In this document: piece after piece, positions 36,154-46,057 of the stretch
Position numbering within the stretch: the stretch's first letter is position 1
Layout: every line of letters starts with the position of its first letter
From: CAYZFD01 sp964477735
Lineage (GTDB): Bacteria; Bacteroidota; Bacteroidia; Flavobacteriales; Flavobacteriaceae
Length of the DNA: 64,000 nt
Assembly: GCA_964477735.1 (NCBI GenBank)
Contig: CAYZFD010000005.1
Span: forward strand, 1 to 64,000
Direction of reading: 5' to 3'
Position numbers and translations under genes: made by a program
The notes under the pieces: generated by a model
Told to the model about the DNA's origin: nothing
Database searches by the model: none
The model's input: only the letters and a program-made list of their open reading frames with translations

Positions 36154-39100
36154 TTAAAATCCTATGTTAACACCCAATGAATATGTCCTAAGAACCGGAT
36201 AACTGTTGTATCCACCATAGGGACTCAATCCATATTTTTTGTAGGGGTTAAATAAAATGAAAGGGTTGATTCCTACAAGATTTAATTTAAACGATCGTAT
36301 TCCCAATTTTTCGGTTATGGATTCTGGAAAAGCATAACTTAGGTTGATGTTTCGCATCACCAAACTAAAGCTACTGACTTGCCAGAATCTAGAGCTCACC
36401 GTGTTGATTCCACCATCGCTCGATCCGATTCCACCGTTGATAGAGCGTGCTAGGTTTGGTATGGTCCCAGAAGGGTTCAATTGTTCGTCATACATGTTGG
36501 CCCAGAAAGCGGGTCTGTTTTGATAATTTCCAGTAATTAAGTCTGAATCGAAAGGACTTTTGGCACTACCAACCTCTCTATAACCACCCCAGCCCACGGT
36601 TAAAACAGTGTTTAAACTGAACTGTTTGTAGCGTAATCTAATGGGTGATGAAAATCCTTGAGGGCCTCTGGCAGGTTTTTGTAATTGAATTTGATCGTTC
36701 TCATTTATGATTCCATCCTTAGGGCCAAAGGTTTTGGTTTCCGGATCCCAATCGCCTCGAACATCTCTATAGTATAACATTCCAGGACGTAGGTCTGCAG
36801 CAGAAATTCCCAAAATCTGTGTAACTCCACTCTCGGCGAGATAATCATCAATATCTTGCTGTGTTTTGAACATGCCTATATAATCATAACCCCAAACGCC
36901 TCGATCGGAGCTGCCCGGCTGGTTGGTTTCCCAAGGTCTCCAATATCTTTCGTTTGAAAAGTTTCCTTGCTTGATGTTGTTTTGATACCAGCCTAAATTA
37001 AGACTGATGGCATAGGAAAAATCTTGGCCAATGGTATCACTCCATCCAACAGAAAACTCTGATCCCCAAGTGTCTGCAATTCCATAGTTGGTTGATGCCG
37101 AGGCCCCTCCAACAGTGAAAGGCACCCCTGAATTTAGGTTCACCAACAAGTCTTTTCCTTTATTGTAGAAGGTTTCAAAAGTTGTTGAAAGCCTGTTGTC
37201 TAGGAATCTGGCGTCAATACCAAAGTTGAATTTGGTCTCATTCCCCCATCGAATGTCTGGGTTTGCAACCCTATCGGGAGAGAGACCCGAAGAAACAGAT
37301 GCATTGTTGCCAAAAACAGCACCATTACCAATTTGAATATCAAAGTTTTGTCTCCATTGCCAAGCTCTCGCATCATCTTTACCAACATAACCAATTGAAG
37401 CTCTAAGCTTTAAGAAATCAATGGTGTTGGATTTAAAAAAGTTTTCATTAGAAACGATCCAACCTCCTGAAAGGGAATAGAAATTCCCCCAATAGTTTTC
37501 GGGAGCAAATTTTGCAGAGGCATCAGATCTAAAGAGAAATTCTGCGAAATACTTTTGGTCATAGTTATAATTGAATCTCCCTATATAGCCCAAATCTCCT
37601 GATTCGCTTTTCCAATTAAATGTGTTTTCGGAGTCAAAGCCACCTGTTGTTTGCCAAATCATACCATCAGACCAATCTGGAACGCCATACTTAATGACTC
37701 GATCTCTGTTTTCGAATCGTTCTGATCTTTCGACGGCAAACAAAGAGGAAATGCTGTGTTTGCCAAAATCTTTGTTGTAAGTGGCTTGGAATCTCATTTG
37801 TTCTGTACCACTTCTATTGTTGTCTATCAAAAGTCTGTCGCCGTTCACAATCTCATTCACAATACGGATGAGGTTGGTTCCTCTAGCACCCTCACCGTTT
37901 TCATAGAGTATGTAGGTGTTTCCTGGCGTAGAAGTGAAATTAGGCTCGTTGTCTGTTAGGTCTTCATCTGCTCCATAAAATTCATACAAATTAAACTTGC
38001 TTCCCACCTGATCGCCTCTGCTACTGCTCTCTTGGCGGGCATAATTGGCGGCCAATTTTAATCCCTTTGCAAAAGGCACTTCGTACTCTAAATTGATGTT
38101 GAATGACACATTGTTTCCTTTGTTTTTGGCAAGGTTCTGAAGTCTCTGAATTTCGCCATAATGGAACCCAACCAATGCATCATTACCGCTTGAGCCAATT
38201 TGGATTGCTGGAAAGCCGTTCACATACATGGGTAAAAATGGCGCTCTGTTTTGGAGCTGTCTGAAATCGTTTTCTTGATTCTCGCTTCCAATTTTACTGG
38301 TTGTTTTACTTTCGTCAGTGAAATATCCTGCCACCTGAAAACCAGCCTTAAACCCTTTTGAAAGATTGATATTAGAACCTGCCCTAAAAGACCAACGATT
38401 GAAATCTAGGGTGCCTAGATTTCCTTCCTGACCATATTGTGAAATTCCTCCAAAATAGGTTGCATCTTCACTACCGCCAGTAACGTTCAAGTTGTGTCTT
38501 TGTGTGCCAGCAGAAGTCCAATAATCATCTAATGCATTGTAAGAGTTTGTCTTAAAATGTTCCATTTCGGCAGGTGAAAAGAAGTATCTTGTGTCAGGGG
38601 CAATGTCAGTGGGGTCATAAGCTCTTCCTGCTCCATTTGGTCCATTCATAATATTGAAAACTTTTGCAAAATCAGCAGCGTTTAGCATCTGGTGGCGAAA
38701 GGTTTCATCGGCAACTGAAAAGTTTCCAGAATAGGAAAACTTGGCAGGTCCCTTTTTACCTCTTTTTGTGGTTACCAAAACTACCCCTTGAGCAGATCGT
38801 GACCCATAAATGGCTGCAGAAGCGTCTTTAAGAAACGATATGCTTTCTATTTGAGAAGCATCCAAACTATTAAATAAAGTAGGGTCGGTATAACCAGTAT
38901 TCGGATCTATTTGTACAACCCCGTCAATTACATATAATGGCTCTGTGGAATAACTATCCTTCGCACGAATGTTGTTTCCAACAACGGGGTTTCGAATAGT
39001 AATTTGGGCCGATTGTCCAGGTCTAGATTCTCCTCCGCTAACGCTTACGCCCAGCACACGGCCAACAAGAGCAGTTCCTAAACTACCCACTGGCAAATCT

Positions 39101-39507
39101 TCAATTTCTGATCCTTGAACACTTACAACAGAACCTGTTATTTCTTCTTTCTTTTGTGTGCCGTAACCCACTACGACGACTTGGTCTAACATTTCCACAT
39201 TTTCGCGTAAAACCACGTCAAGTGTCAATTTGTCTTCTACGGAAAGTTCTATTTTTTCCATTCCAATGAAGGAAAACACCAGAACAGCATCGGGCTTTAC
39301 CTTTATAGAAAAGTTGCCGTCAAAATCAGTTATGGTTGCATTTGAAGTTCCTTTTTCAATAACGCTTGCGCTTGGCAAAGCAATTCCTGATTCGTCTGAA
39401 ACAGTCCCTGTTATTGTTTTTTTCTCTGTAGAGGTTTGTGCAAAAACAGAAAAATTCAGGATGCTAATAAAAAATACTAGACATATTTTTATATATGTTT
39501 TTTTCAT
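36154..39507 (-). CDS. susC: SusC-type TonB-dependent outer-membrane receptor
   Basis: The frame extends to a TTG at 39540, but the ATG at 39507 starts a normal signal peptide (cleavage after NFSVFA), giving 1117 residues. After it comes the carboxypeptidase-like regulatory domain (GTVSDESGIALPSASV), the TonB box region (DQVVVVGYGTQKKEEITGSV), the plug (YVIDGVVQIDPNTG; SISFLKDASAAIYGSRSAQG) and a 22-strand-type barrel ending in YSLGVNIGF. There is no STN domain before the regulatory domain, so it is not the sigma-factor-signalling type. It imports oligosaccharides bound by SusD and is the first gene of the left operon. Confidence 0.96.
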   Translation of the reverse strand: MKKTYIKICLVFFISILNFSVFAQTSTEKKTITGTVSDESGIALPSASVIEKGTSNATITDFDGNFSIKVKPDAVLVFSFIGMEKIELSVEDKLTLDVVLRENVEMLDQVVVVGYGTQKKEEITGSVVSVQGSEIEDLPVGSLGTALVGRVLGVSVSGGESRPGQSAQITIRNPVVGNNIRAKDSYSTEPLYVIDGVVQIDPNTGYTDPTLFNSLDASQIESISFLKDASAAIYGSRSAQGVVLVTTKRGKKGPAKFSYSGNFSVADETFRHQMLNAADFAKVFNIMNGPNGAGRAYDPTDIAPDTRYFFSPAEMEHFKTNSYNALDDYWTSAGTQRHNLNVTGGSEDATYFGGISQYGQEGNLGTLDFNRWSFRAGSNINLSKGFKAGFQVAGYFTDESKTTSKIGSENQENDFRQLQNRAPFLPMYVNGFPAIQIGSSGNDALVGFHYGEIQRLQNLAKNKGNNVSFNINLEYEVPFAKGLKLAANYARQESSSRGDQVGSKFNLYEFYGADEDLTDNEPNFTSTPGNTYILYENGEGARGTNLIRIVNEIVNGDRLLIDNNRSGTEQMRFQATYNKDFGKHSISSLFAVERSERFENRDRVIKYGVPDWSDGMIWQTTGGFDSENTFNWKSESGDLGYIGRFNYNYDQKYFAEFLFRSDASAKFAPENYWGNFYSLSGGWIVSNENFFKSNTIDFLKLRASIGYVGKDDARAWQWRQNFDIQIGNGAVFGNNASVSSGLSPDRVANPDIRWGNETKFNFGIDARFLDNRLSTTFETFYNKGKDLLVNLNSGVPFTVGGASASTNYGIADTWGSEFSVGWSDTIGQDFSYAISLNLGWYQNNIKQGNFSNERYWRPWETNQPGSSDRGVWGYDYIGMFKTQQDIDDYLAESGVTQILGISAADLRPGMLYYRDVRGDWDPETKTFGPKDGIINENDQIQLQKPARGPQGFSSPIRLRYKQFSLNTVLTVGWGGYREVGSAKSPFDSDLITGNYQNRPAFWANMYDEQLNPSGTIPNLARSINGGIGSSDGGINTVSSRFWQVSSFSLVMRNINLSYAFPESITEKLGIRSFKLNLVGINPFILFNPYKKYGLSPYGGYNSYPVLRTYSLGVNIGF

Positions 39508-39750
39508 GGTTAATTGTTTAAGCTGTTCACAATTGTTCAAGTTGAAATTATTCTATTGGCTAATATTATGATTTAATAAATAAAAAAATGGCATTTTTAA
39601 ACGGCGACCAATTTTATAAATCACTTCTGTTTTATTTATAGAAATTTGGTTCAAAGTATTGAATCGAAATGGTTAGTTAGCCCAATCGTCTAGCAGTTTA
39701 AATATTTTATTAAATCATCTTTTCCAAAAAACGACAACAAAAAACACCCT
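39508..39750. promoter_or_regulatory. Divergent spacer between susC and the aldolase gene
   Basis: The spacer is 243 bp and very AT-rich, and must hold the promoters for both the susC operon and the rightward pair. No exact Bacteroidota -7 box (TAnnTTTG) with a -33 TTG at the usual distance is visible on either strand. Close to the susC start, AATTGTTTAAG (39512-39522) and AATTGTTCAAG (39531-39541) form a near-perfect direct repeat, and TGTTCA occurs twice with a 10-bp period (39524-39529 and 39534-39539). These could be part of a regulator site or of the leader. Confidence 0.45.
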
Positions 39751-40662
39751 ATGTTAAACGGAATTATTACGCCATTAGTAACGCCTCTGCTTACTGACCA
39801 CCTCTCTTTGGATTTAAAGAGCTTAAATAAGATTATAGAACATATTATTGAAGGGGGTGTTCATGGTGTTTTTATACTTGGGACAACAGGTGAGGCCGCC
39901 AATTTAAGCTATAATACAAGGAGGCAATTGATCATTGAAACAGTGAAAATGACCAACAACAGAATTCCGGTGTTGGTTGGCATTTCCGACACTTCTTTAG
40001 AAGAAAGCCTTCAACTTGCCTCCATCTCAAAAGAAGTTGGAGCCACCGCTGTAGTAGCCGCCCCTCCCTATTACTATGGCTTAAGCACTATTGAGTTGTT
40101 TAAATATTTTTGGCAATTAGCCGACAAATTGCCTCTTCCTCTCTATTTATACAATATGCCTTCGCATACCAAAACAAATATTGATGTCGAAACCGTTTTG
40201 CGACTGGCTGAACACCCCAATATTGTTGGACTAAAAGATAGCTCTGCCAACACGGTATATTTTCAAAAACTATGTCATTTGTTAAAAAACACTGGGTTTG
40301 ACTTGTTTGCAGGTCCAGAAGAGATTACCTACGAGGCCCTTTTGATGGGTGGAAATGGTGGCGTAAATGGAGGCTCAAATCTATTTCCAAAACTCTATGT
40401 CTCGCTATATGAAGCTACTCTTGCTAAAGATTTTGATAGAATTTATGCCTTACAAAACATTGTAATGGACATTTCAACAAGCATCTATAATGTGGGCGCC
40501 TTTGGATCAAGTTATCTAAAAGGCATGAAAGGGGCGTTGTCAATCCTTGGTCTTTCTAACAACTCCATTGCCCCTCCCTTTAATGTTTTTGAAGAAAAAG
40601 AGATGAACAAATTAAGAAAAGCATTGGAAGCTATCGTGCCTAAAGTTGCTGAAATCGTTTAA
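39751..40662 (+). CDS. DapA/NanA-family 2-keto-3-deoxy-acid aldolase
   Basis: A 303-residue cytoplasmic enzyme of the class I pyruvate-aldolase superfamily. The pyruvate-binding motif GTTGEA is at 45-50, the catalytic Tyr134 lies in YLYNMPSHT, and the Schiff-base Lys162 is in VGLKDSSAN. Members cleave or form 2-keto-3-deoxy acids: N-acetylneuraminate lyase, KDG aldolase, dihydrodipicolinate synthase and others. Placement with a sugar symporter in a pectin locus argues for a catabolic aldolase, acting on KDG-like acids from uronates or on ulosonic acids, rather than lysine synthesis. It is transcribed away from susC and is followed after 71 bp by the symporter gene. Confidence 0.88.
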   Translation: MLNGIITPLVTPLLTDHLSLDLKSLNKIIEHIIEGGVHGVFILGTTGEAANLSYNTRRQLIIETVKMTNNRIPVLVGISDTSLEESLQLASISKEVGATAVVAAPPYYYGLSTIELFKYFWQLADKLPLPLYLYNMPSHTKTNIDVETVLRLAEHPNIVGLKDSSANTVYFQKLCHLLKNTGFDLFAGPEEITYEALLMGGNGGVNGGSNLFPKLYVSLYEATLAKDFDRIYALQNIVMDISTSIYNVGAFGSSYLKGMKGALSILGLSNNSIAPPFNVFEEKEMNKLRKALEAIVPKVAEIV

Positions 40663-40733
40663 TCATGATGCAGGTTCTAAACAGATCATACCCCATTTTG
40701 ATGGCATAAACAAATTAAAAAAACATCCAACTG

Positions 40734-42206
40734 ATGAACTCTATTGACATTATTGTGTTTTTTATTTATTTGGGAGGGATTGCCTTGTTGGGCGGATCTT
40801 TCTTCAAAAAAAACAAAACATCAACGGCATACACTATGGGGAATAAAGACATCCCTGCATGGGTAGTCACCATGTCAATTTTTGCGACCTTTGTGAGTAG
40901 CATTAGTTATTTAGCCCTCCCCGGCAATGCTTTTCAATCCAATTGGAACGCTTTAGTTTTTAGTTTATCCCTCCCTATAGCCGTGCTTATTGCCGTAAAG
41001 TATTTTGTGCCATTATACCGAAAGATCAATAGCCCTTCTGCCTATACGTTCATGGAACAACGTTTTGGTCCATGGGCACGTGTTTATGTGTCGCTTTGTT
41101 ATCTACTAACACAGCTTATGCGCATTGGCACCATTCTTTATTTGCTTGCACTAACGCTTAACGCCATCACAGGGTGGAATTTAACAACGATAATCGTTTT
41201 TACTGGAATCCTCGTTGCCCTATACTCAATGATGGGAGGAATCTCTGCTGTGCTTTGGACCGATGCCATTCAAGGGGTCATCTTAATTGTGGGGGCTATT
41301 GCATGTGTGGGATATATTCTTTTCAGTTTACCAGAAGGCCCTTTACAAGTATTCGCCATTGGCGCTGAAAACAACAAATTTAGCCTAGGTAGTTTCGACA
41401 TAGATTTAACACAACCCACTTTTTGGGTTGTATTGATTTATGGAGTGTTTATAAACCTCCAAAACTATGGCATTGATCAAAACTATGTTCAACGCTATAT
41501 GGTTTTAAAATCTGACAAACAAGCTCAGCGATCGGCTTTTTTTGGTGGTCTAATCTACTTGCCTATCTCTGCTCTTTTTTTGTTTATTGGAACATCTCTA
41601 TTTGCCTATTACAATTCGGTTGAAATACTCCCTGAACATTTGAGTGATTTGAGTAAAGGAGATCAAGTTTTCCCTTACTTTATTGTAAATGCACTTCCTA
41701 GCGGTGTCACTGGGTTGATGATAGCATCTATTTTTGCTGCAGGGATGAGCACAATTTCCACAAGCTTTAATAGCTCGGCAACTGTTTTTTTAACAGATTA
41801 TTACAGCAAGTATTTTTCAAAAAAGGCTTCAGAAAAAAAGAGAATGCAAGTGCTTTACATGGCTTCAATAATCATTAGTGTTTTGGGAATTGGCATTGCG
41901 ATTGCCATGATAAATGTAAAAAGTGCACTTGATGCTTGGTGGAAACTATCCTCTATTTTCAGCGGTGGGATGTTGGGCTTATTTTTACTTGGAATTTTTT
42001 CAAAAAGCAAAAACCCCATGGGTGCTGTTGTTGGGATGATTTCTGGAATTTTAGTCATTTTTTGGTTGACTCTTTCCGAACGCATCTTTGGGCCAGCTTC
42101 CATAGGGGCATCCTTTCACACCTATCTCACTATTGTTTTTGGAACGCTAACTATTTTTCTAGTCGGCTTTTTAGTTTCAGCAGTGAAAAGAGAAAGTTTT
42201 AACTAA
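40734..42206 (+). CDS. SSS-family sodium:solute symporter
   Basis: A 490-residue inner-membrane protein with about 13 hydrophobic segments and no signal peptide. SSS-family landmarks include ATFVSSISYLALPGNAF near residue 50, YSMMGGISAVLWTDAIQG near 165-180, and the sodium-site helix SIFAAGMSTISTSFNSSAT near 335-350. SSS carriers import monosaccharides, uronates, sialic acid and other small solutes with sodium. Pairing with the aldolase suggests import of the aldolase substrate or its precursor. The gene ends 24 bp from the convergent fucose isomerase stop; no obvious bidirectional terminator is visible there. Confidence 0.92.
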   Translation: MNSIDIIVFFIYLGGIALLGGSFFKKNKTSTAYTMGNKDIPAWVVTMSIFATFVSSISYLALPGNAFQSNWNALVFSLSLPIAVLIAVKYFVPLYRKINSPSAYTFMEQRFGPWARVYVSLCYLLTQLMRIGTILYLLALTLNAITGWNLTTIIVFTGILVALYSMMGGISAVLWTDAIQGVILIVGAIACVGYILFSLPEGPLQVFAIGAENNKFSLGSFDIDLTQPTFWVVLIYGVFINLQNYGIDQNYVQRYMVLKSDKQAQRSAFFGGLIYLPISALFLFIGTSLFAYYNSVEILPEHLSDLSKGDQVFPYFIVNALPSGVTGLMIASIFAAGMSTISTSFNSSATVFLTDYYSKYFSKKASEKKRMQVLYMASIIISVLGIGIAIAMINVKSALDAWWKLSSIFSGGMLGLFLLGIFSKSKNPMGAVVGMISGILVIFWLTLSERIFGPASIGASFHTYLTIVFGTLTIFLVGFLVSAVKRESFN

Positions 42207-42230
42207 AATTTGCCTCCCCATTAATTTTCA

Positions 42231-44012
42231 CTACCCATAAAGTGCTTTATAGGTGGCACAAGCTCGATAGTCTGCAGCTTCTTTTTCCATGCCAAAAGAA
42301 GCCCAAGCACTAGGCCTAAAGATCTTATCTTCAGAAACATTGTGCATGTTCACTGGAATTCTTAAGATTGAGGCTAAAGTGATCAAGTCTGCCCCAATAT
42401 GGCCATAGGTAAAAGCACCGTGGTTTGCACCCCAATTGGCCATAACACTATAAACATCTTTAAAGGGTCCACTCCCAGTAAGATTGGGAACAAACCAAGT
42501 TGTGGGCCAAGTTGGGTTGGTTCGTTCATTTAGGGTGTCATGCACCGCTTCTGGAAGTGCTATCGTTTTGCCTTCAGCAATTTGTAATACTGGACCTATC
42601 CCTTTCACAATGTTTATTCTACACATGGTTACAGGCATCTCTCCCTTAGTTTTGAATGTTGAAGAATATCCCCCACCTCTAAAATACTCTAGCATGCCAG
42701 GTCCCCAAGTGGTATGTGCTAAACATTTTTCAACTTCATCTTCTGTGATATCCCACCAAGGTTTCATTGCGGGTAAGCCTCCAATAGATTGTTGACCCGT
42801 TCCGTCCAAAGCAGACGCTCCGGAATTTATCAAGTGAATAAATCCGTTAGCGGCATCCCCTTCTAAAGTGTGTCCGGTTACGCGTTTCACCGCTTCTGGA
42901 CTCCAGTATGTTCTAACATCACTAAAAATCTGTGCTGCACCAGTGAGCAAATGCCCAAACAGCATAGAAATGCCGTTTAAACTGTCATTTTCAGTAGCAA
43001 ACATAAAGGGCTGCCGAATGCCATTCCAATCGAATGATGAAGTCAAAATAGCTTCCATAAAATCGCCATTTGGAAAATAATCTGTCCATTGACGTTGCCC
43101 TTGAAAACCACCCGAAATAGCGTTTCTACCCAAAGCTTCTTCTGCATAGCCCAATGCTTTTAACTTTGGGTTTCCAATCATCAAATCTCGCCCAATCAAT
43201 GCCATTTTAACCACAAAATTCCAGTCAGCATCGAGGGCTTCCCTAGACTTTTGTTTCTCTTTGGGGTTATAATCTTTTCCTTCAAGGCACTTTTCTTTGG
43301 TCCATTTTAAGGCCTTTTCATATTCATCTTTGTCATAGATTTCAAGCTCAATTCTTCGAATAAATTCAGACATATCCACGTTTTCGCAGCGCATTCCTAA
43401 ATAGCTTTCAAAAAAATCTGGATCAACAATCGAGCCTGCAATTCCCATAGAAACAGACCCAATAGACAAATAGGATTTACCCTTCATTGTGGCTACTGCA
43501 AGTCCTGCCTTGGCAAATCTGAGCAGTTTTTCTTGTACATCTGCTGGGATGTTCGTGTCGTCACTGTCTTGCACATCTTTTCCATAAATTCCAAAAGCAG
43601 GAATTCCTTTTTGATTGTGACCCGCCAAAGCTGCTGCTAAATAGACAGCTCCAGGTCGTTCGGTGCCGTTAAATCCCCAAATGGCTTTAGGCAGTGTAGG
43701 GTCCATGTCTATGGTTTCGCTCCCATAGCACCAGCAAGGGGTTACTGTTAGACTGACTCCAACACCTTCCTTAGCAAACTTATCTGCCGATGCAGCAGCC
43801 TCTGCCACGCCTCCAATACAGGTATCTGAAATTACGCATTCAACAGCACTGCCGTCGGCATGTTTTAGGTTGGCCGATAGAAAGGCAGCCGCGTTTCGAG
43901 CCATGTTCATCGTTGAGGCTTCAAGGGATTCTCTAACCCCATCTAATCTTCCGTCGATTACGGGTCTGATTCCGATTTTTGGTAATGTTCCAATCAAGGT
44001 TTTAAATTTCAT
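42231..44012 (-). CDS. fucI: L-fucose isomerase
   Basis: A 593-residue cytoplasmic protein without signal peptide, matching the family's usual length of about 590. It converts L-fucose to L-fuculose (also D-arabinose in known enzymes). Metal ligands expected from the E. coli enzyme are present: Glu341 in [10 protein letters not shown], Asp365 in FSDVRTYW and His531 in [12 protein letters not shown]. The N-terminal half carries [19 protein letters not shown] and [15 protein letters not shown]. It is the last gene of the right-hand operon, 10 bp after GH127, and is the only cytoplasmic enzyme in that otherwise secreted set. No fuculokinase or fuculose-phosphate aldolase gene is in the window. 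Confidence 0.95.
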   Translation of the reverse strand: MKFKTLIGTLPKIGIRPVIDGRLDGVRESLEASTMNMARNAAAFLSANLKHADGSAVECVISDTCIGGVAEAAASADKFAKEGVGVSLTVTPCWCYGSETIDMDPTLPKAIWGFNGTERPGAVYLAAALAGHNQKGIPAFGIYGKDVQDSDDTNIPADVQEKLLRFAKAGLAVATMKGKSYLSIGSVSMGIAGSIVDPDFFESYLGMRCENVDMSEFIRRIELEIYDKDEYEKALKWTKEKCLEGKDYNPKEKQKSREALDADWNFVVKMALIGRDLMIGNPKLKALGYAEEALGRNAISGGFQGQRQWTDYFPNGDFMEAILTSSFDWNGIRQPFMFATENDSLNGISMLFGHLLTGAAQIFSDVRTYWSPEAVKRVTGHTLEGDAANGFIHLINSGASALDGTGQQSIGGLPAMKPWWDITEDEVEKCLAHTTWGPGMLEYFRGGGYSSTFKTKGEMPVTMCRINIVKGIGPVLQIAEGKTIALPEAVHDTLNERTNPTWPTTWFVPNLTGSGPFKDVYSVMANWGANHGAFTYGHIGADLITLASILRIPVNMHNVSEDKIFRPSAWASFGMEKEAADYRACATYKALYG

Positions 44013-44022
44013 ATACTGTTTT

Positions 44023-46047
44023 TTATTTGTAAAATGGTAGCCAAACGGTCATCTCCCCTTCACCTCTATTCCCCCACGAAAAATAGGGAATGAGGGTGAG
44101 GTCTGTCTGACTAATCGTTAGGTTGAGTGGTTGATACAATGTCTCTTCCCAAGTGGAGGATTCTAAAAAAGCTTTGGCTTTAATACCGACAATTTCTCTA
44201 TTATTGAATTTCAATTTTTCTAATTTAAAATCAGTATTGGCATCTAGGATAATGTCATTGATTCCAGTGCCAACTTTCAAGTCTGAAGATTCTACACAAT
44301 ACACTAAAGGTCCTCTTTTTACAGCAACCTGATTCTTGGTTTCTTCCACCAACGGATTTGCTTGCATGATGTGAACAGGCATAGGAAGTTGAATTTCTAC
44401 ACGATCTCCTTTTTTCCATTTTTTATAGAAATCAACATATTTTCCTGGTGAAAGTTCTTGATCAGCTACTTGGTCATTTATTTTGATTTCTGCATTCTGA
44501 CACCAACCAGGAATTCTGACAAATAAACGCATTGGCTTTTTAGGTGCATTTATGATTTTTAAAACAATATTTCCATCCCATGGATAATTGGTTTTTTGCT
44601 CGACCTCAATGGTTTGTCCGTCTTCATTTTTTGTTTTTAGGTGATTGCTCCCAAACAGATTTACATAAAGCCCGTTTGCTGAAAGACTATAGGCATAATT
44701 TTGAATTTGTGCCAAGGTTCTTGTAACGTTGGGAGCACAACAATTAGACCAAGCGATATAGCCCTCGCGCTGATTTCCCCATCGTTGTTTGAAGGGAAGA
44801 TCGTTAGAAACATGTAGGGGGTTGTTATAACAAAATGCTGTGCCTTCAAGGCTAATTCCAGATAAGACACTGTTATACAAGGCCAATTCAATAACATCTG
44901 TATATTTTGCTTCACCGGTAAGCTGTAGCATTCGCCAGTTCCACAAAACATTGCCAATATTGGCACAGGTTTCTGTGTGTGCTGTTGCATTTGGCAACTG
45001 AAATGGTCTGCCATATGCTTGATGGGTCTTTTGAACATAGGAGGGGTCGTAAGAGGTTCCGTCGGGCGACACCCCATCATATAATGAGCCACATCCTCCA
45101 GTAATGTACATTTTTCTATACACTACATCTTTCCAAATTAAATTGAGGTTTTCGAGTAGTTTTTCCTCACCTGTTTCTGCATACAGATCTGCAACACCTG
45201 CATATAAATAATTGGCTCTAACGGCATGCCCCATCGCATTTGTTTGTTGTCTAAATGGAATTCGATCTTGATTGTCATCGGTGCCGTCATTGGTTGTTCC
45301 TCTAATGTCAATTAAATTATTGGCCAGCTCTAAATAACGAGGCTCCTTCAATGTTCTATACATTTCAATAATGCCCATGTAATGTGAAGGGCAAATGGCA
45401 TTTCTCGCCAGTTCGGGTGAGGCTTCTTTGTAGAATTTATACAAGTAATCTGCAACTCCTTTGGCGATATTTAAAAAATTTGTTTTGCCTGTTGCGCGAT
45501 AGTGAATACAAGCTGAAGTCATCAAATGCCCCATATTGTATTTTTCAAAGCTCAACTGTCTTTTAAGCTCTTCGGGCCCTAAGGTTCCCCACCGCTCTTC
45601 AATTAAAACAGGGGTGTTTATATATCCGTCGGCTCGTTGAACTTTTTCAAATAAAGCAATGGCTTCATCCATTTGCTCATCCAAAACCGGATCTTTTGTG
45701 ATGGCATAGGCTGCCGCCATACCTTCCATGATTTTATAAAAATCGCCGTCATGGAAAGAGGGGCCTGCATGTTTGTCTTTCATTAAGCCTGCGGCAATTT
45801 GAAAATTTTTATAGGCATGTGAAATGCTGTCATTATGATACAAATCCCACATATAGGGAATCGTGTTTTGGGTTTCAATGTCAAATTGCTCTTTCCAAAA
45901 CCCGTCTGTCCACCGTACGTCCTCTAATGACACCCCCTTTAATTTCGAATAGGGACTATTTGTGTTGTCTGCTAAAGGGCCTTTTTGACCCAAAACAATG
46001 GGTGCTGAAATCATCAAACATACTAGTGTAAATGTGTGTTTTTTCAT
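44023..46047 (-). CDS. GH127 beta-L-arabinofuranosidase-family hydrolase
   Basis: A 674-residue protein with a signal peptide ending near Gly20. It has the (alpha/alpha)6 barrel of GH127 with the zinc/cysteine active site: Glu359 and Cys361 in [11 protein letters not shown], and Cys436-Cys437 in [11 protein letters not shown]. One cysteine of the CC pair is the nucleophile in the bifidobacterial enzyme. Further motifs are [15 protein letters not shown] and [17 protein letters not shown]127 members remove beta-L-arabinofuranose; one Bacteroides member acts on aceric acid in rhamnogalacturonan II. It lies between PL1 and fucI with 10-bp gaps. Confidence 0.94.
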   Translation of the reverse strand: MKKHTFTLVCLMISAPIVLGQKGPLADNTNSPYSKLKGVSLEDVRWTDGFWKEQFDIETQNTIPYMWDLYHNDSISHAYKNFQIAAGLMKDKHAGPSFHDGDFYKIMEGMAAAYAITKDPVLDEQMDEAIALFEKVQRADGYINTPVLIEERWGTLGPEELKRQLSFEKYNMGHLMTSACIHYRATGKTNFLNIAKGVADYLYKFYKEASPELARNAICPSHYMGIIEMYRTLKEPRYLELANNLIDIRGTTNDGTDDNQDRIPFRQQTNAMGHAVRANYLYAGVADLYAETGEEKLLENLNLIWKDVVYRKMYITGGCGSLYDGVSPDGTSYDPSYVQKTHQAYGRPFQLPNATAHTETCANIGNVLWNWRMLQLTGEAKYTDVIELALYNSVLSGISLEGTAFCYNNPLHVSNDLPFKQRWGNQREGYIAWSNCCAPNVTRTLAQIQNYAYSLSANGLYVNLFGSNHLKTKNEDGQTIEVEQKTNYPWDGNIVLKIINAPKKPMRLFVRIPGWCQNAEIKINDQVADQELSPGKYVDFYKKWKKGDRVEIQLPMPVHIMQANPLVEETKNQVAVKRGPLVYCVESSDLKVGTGINDIILDANTDFKLEKLKFNNREIVGIKAKAFLESSTWEETLYQPLNLTISQTDLTLIPYFSWGNRGEGEMTVWLPFYK

Positions 46048-46057
46048 CTTTTAGTTT

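Noticed and set aside
39508..39540. TTG-initiated extension of SusC
   Set aside because: The ATG at 39507 is followed directly by a normal signal peptide, and the extension is polar leader sequence.
42207..42230. Bidirectional terminator between the symporter and fucI genes
   Set aside because: The 24-bp spacer shows no stable hairpin followed by a T-run on either strand.
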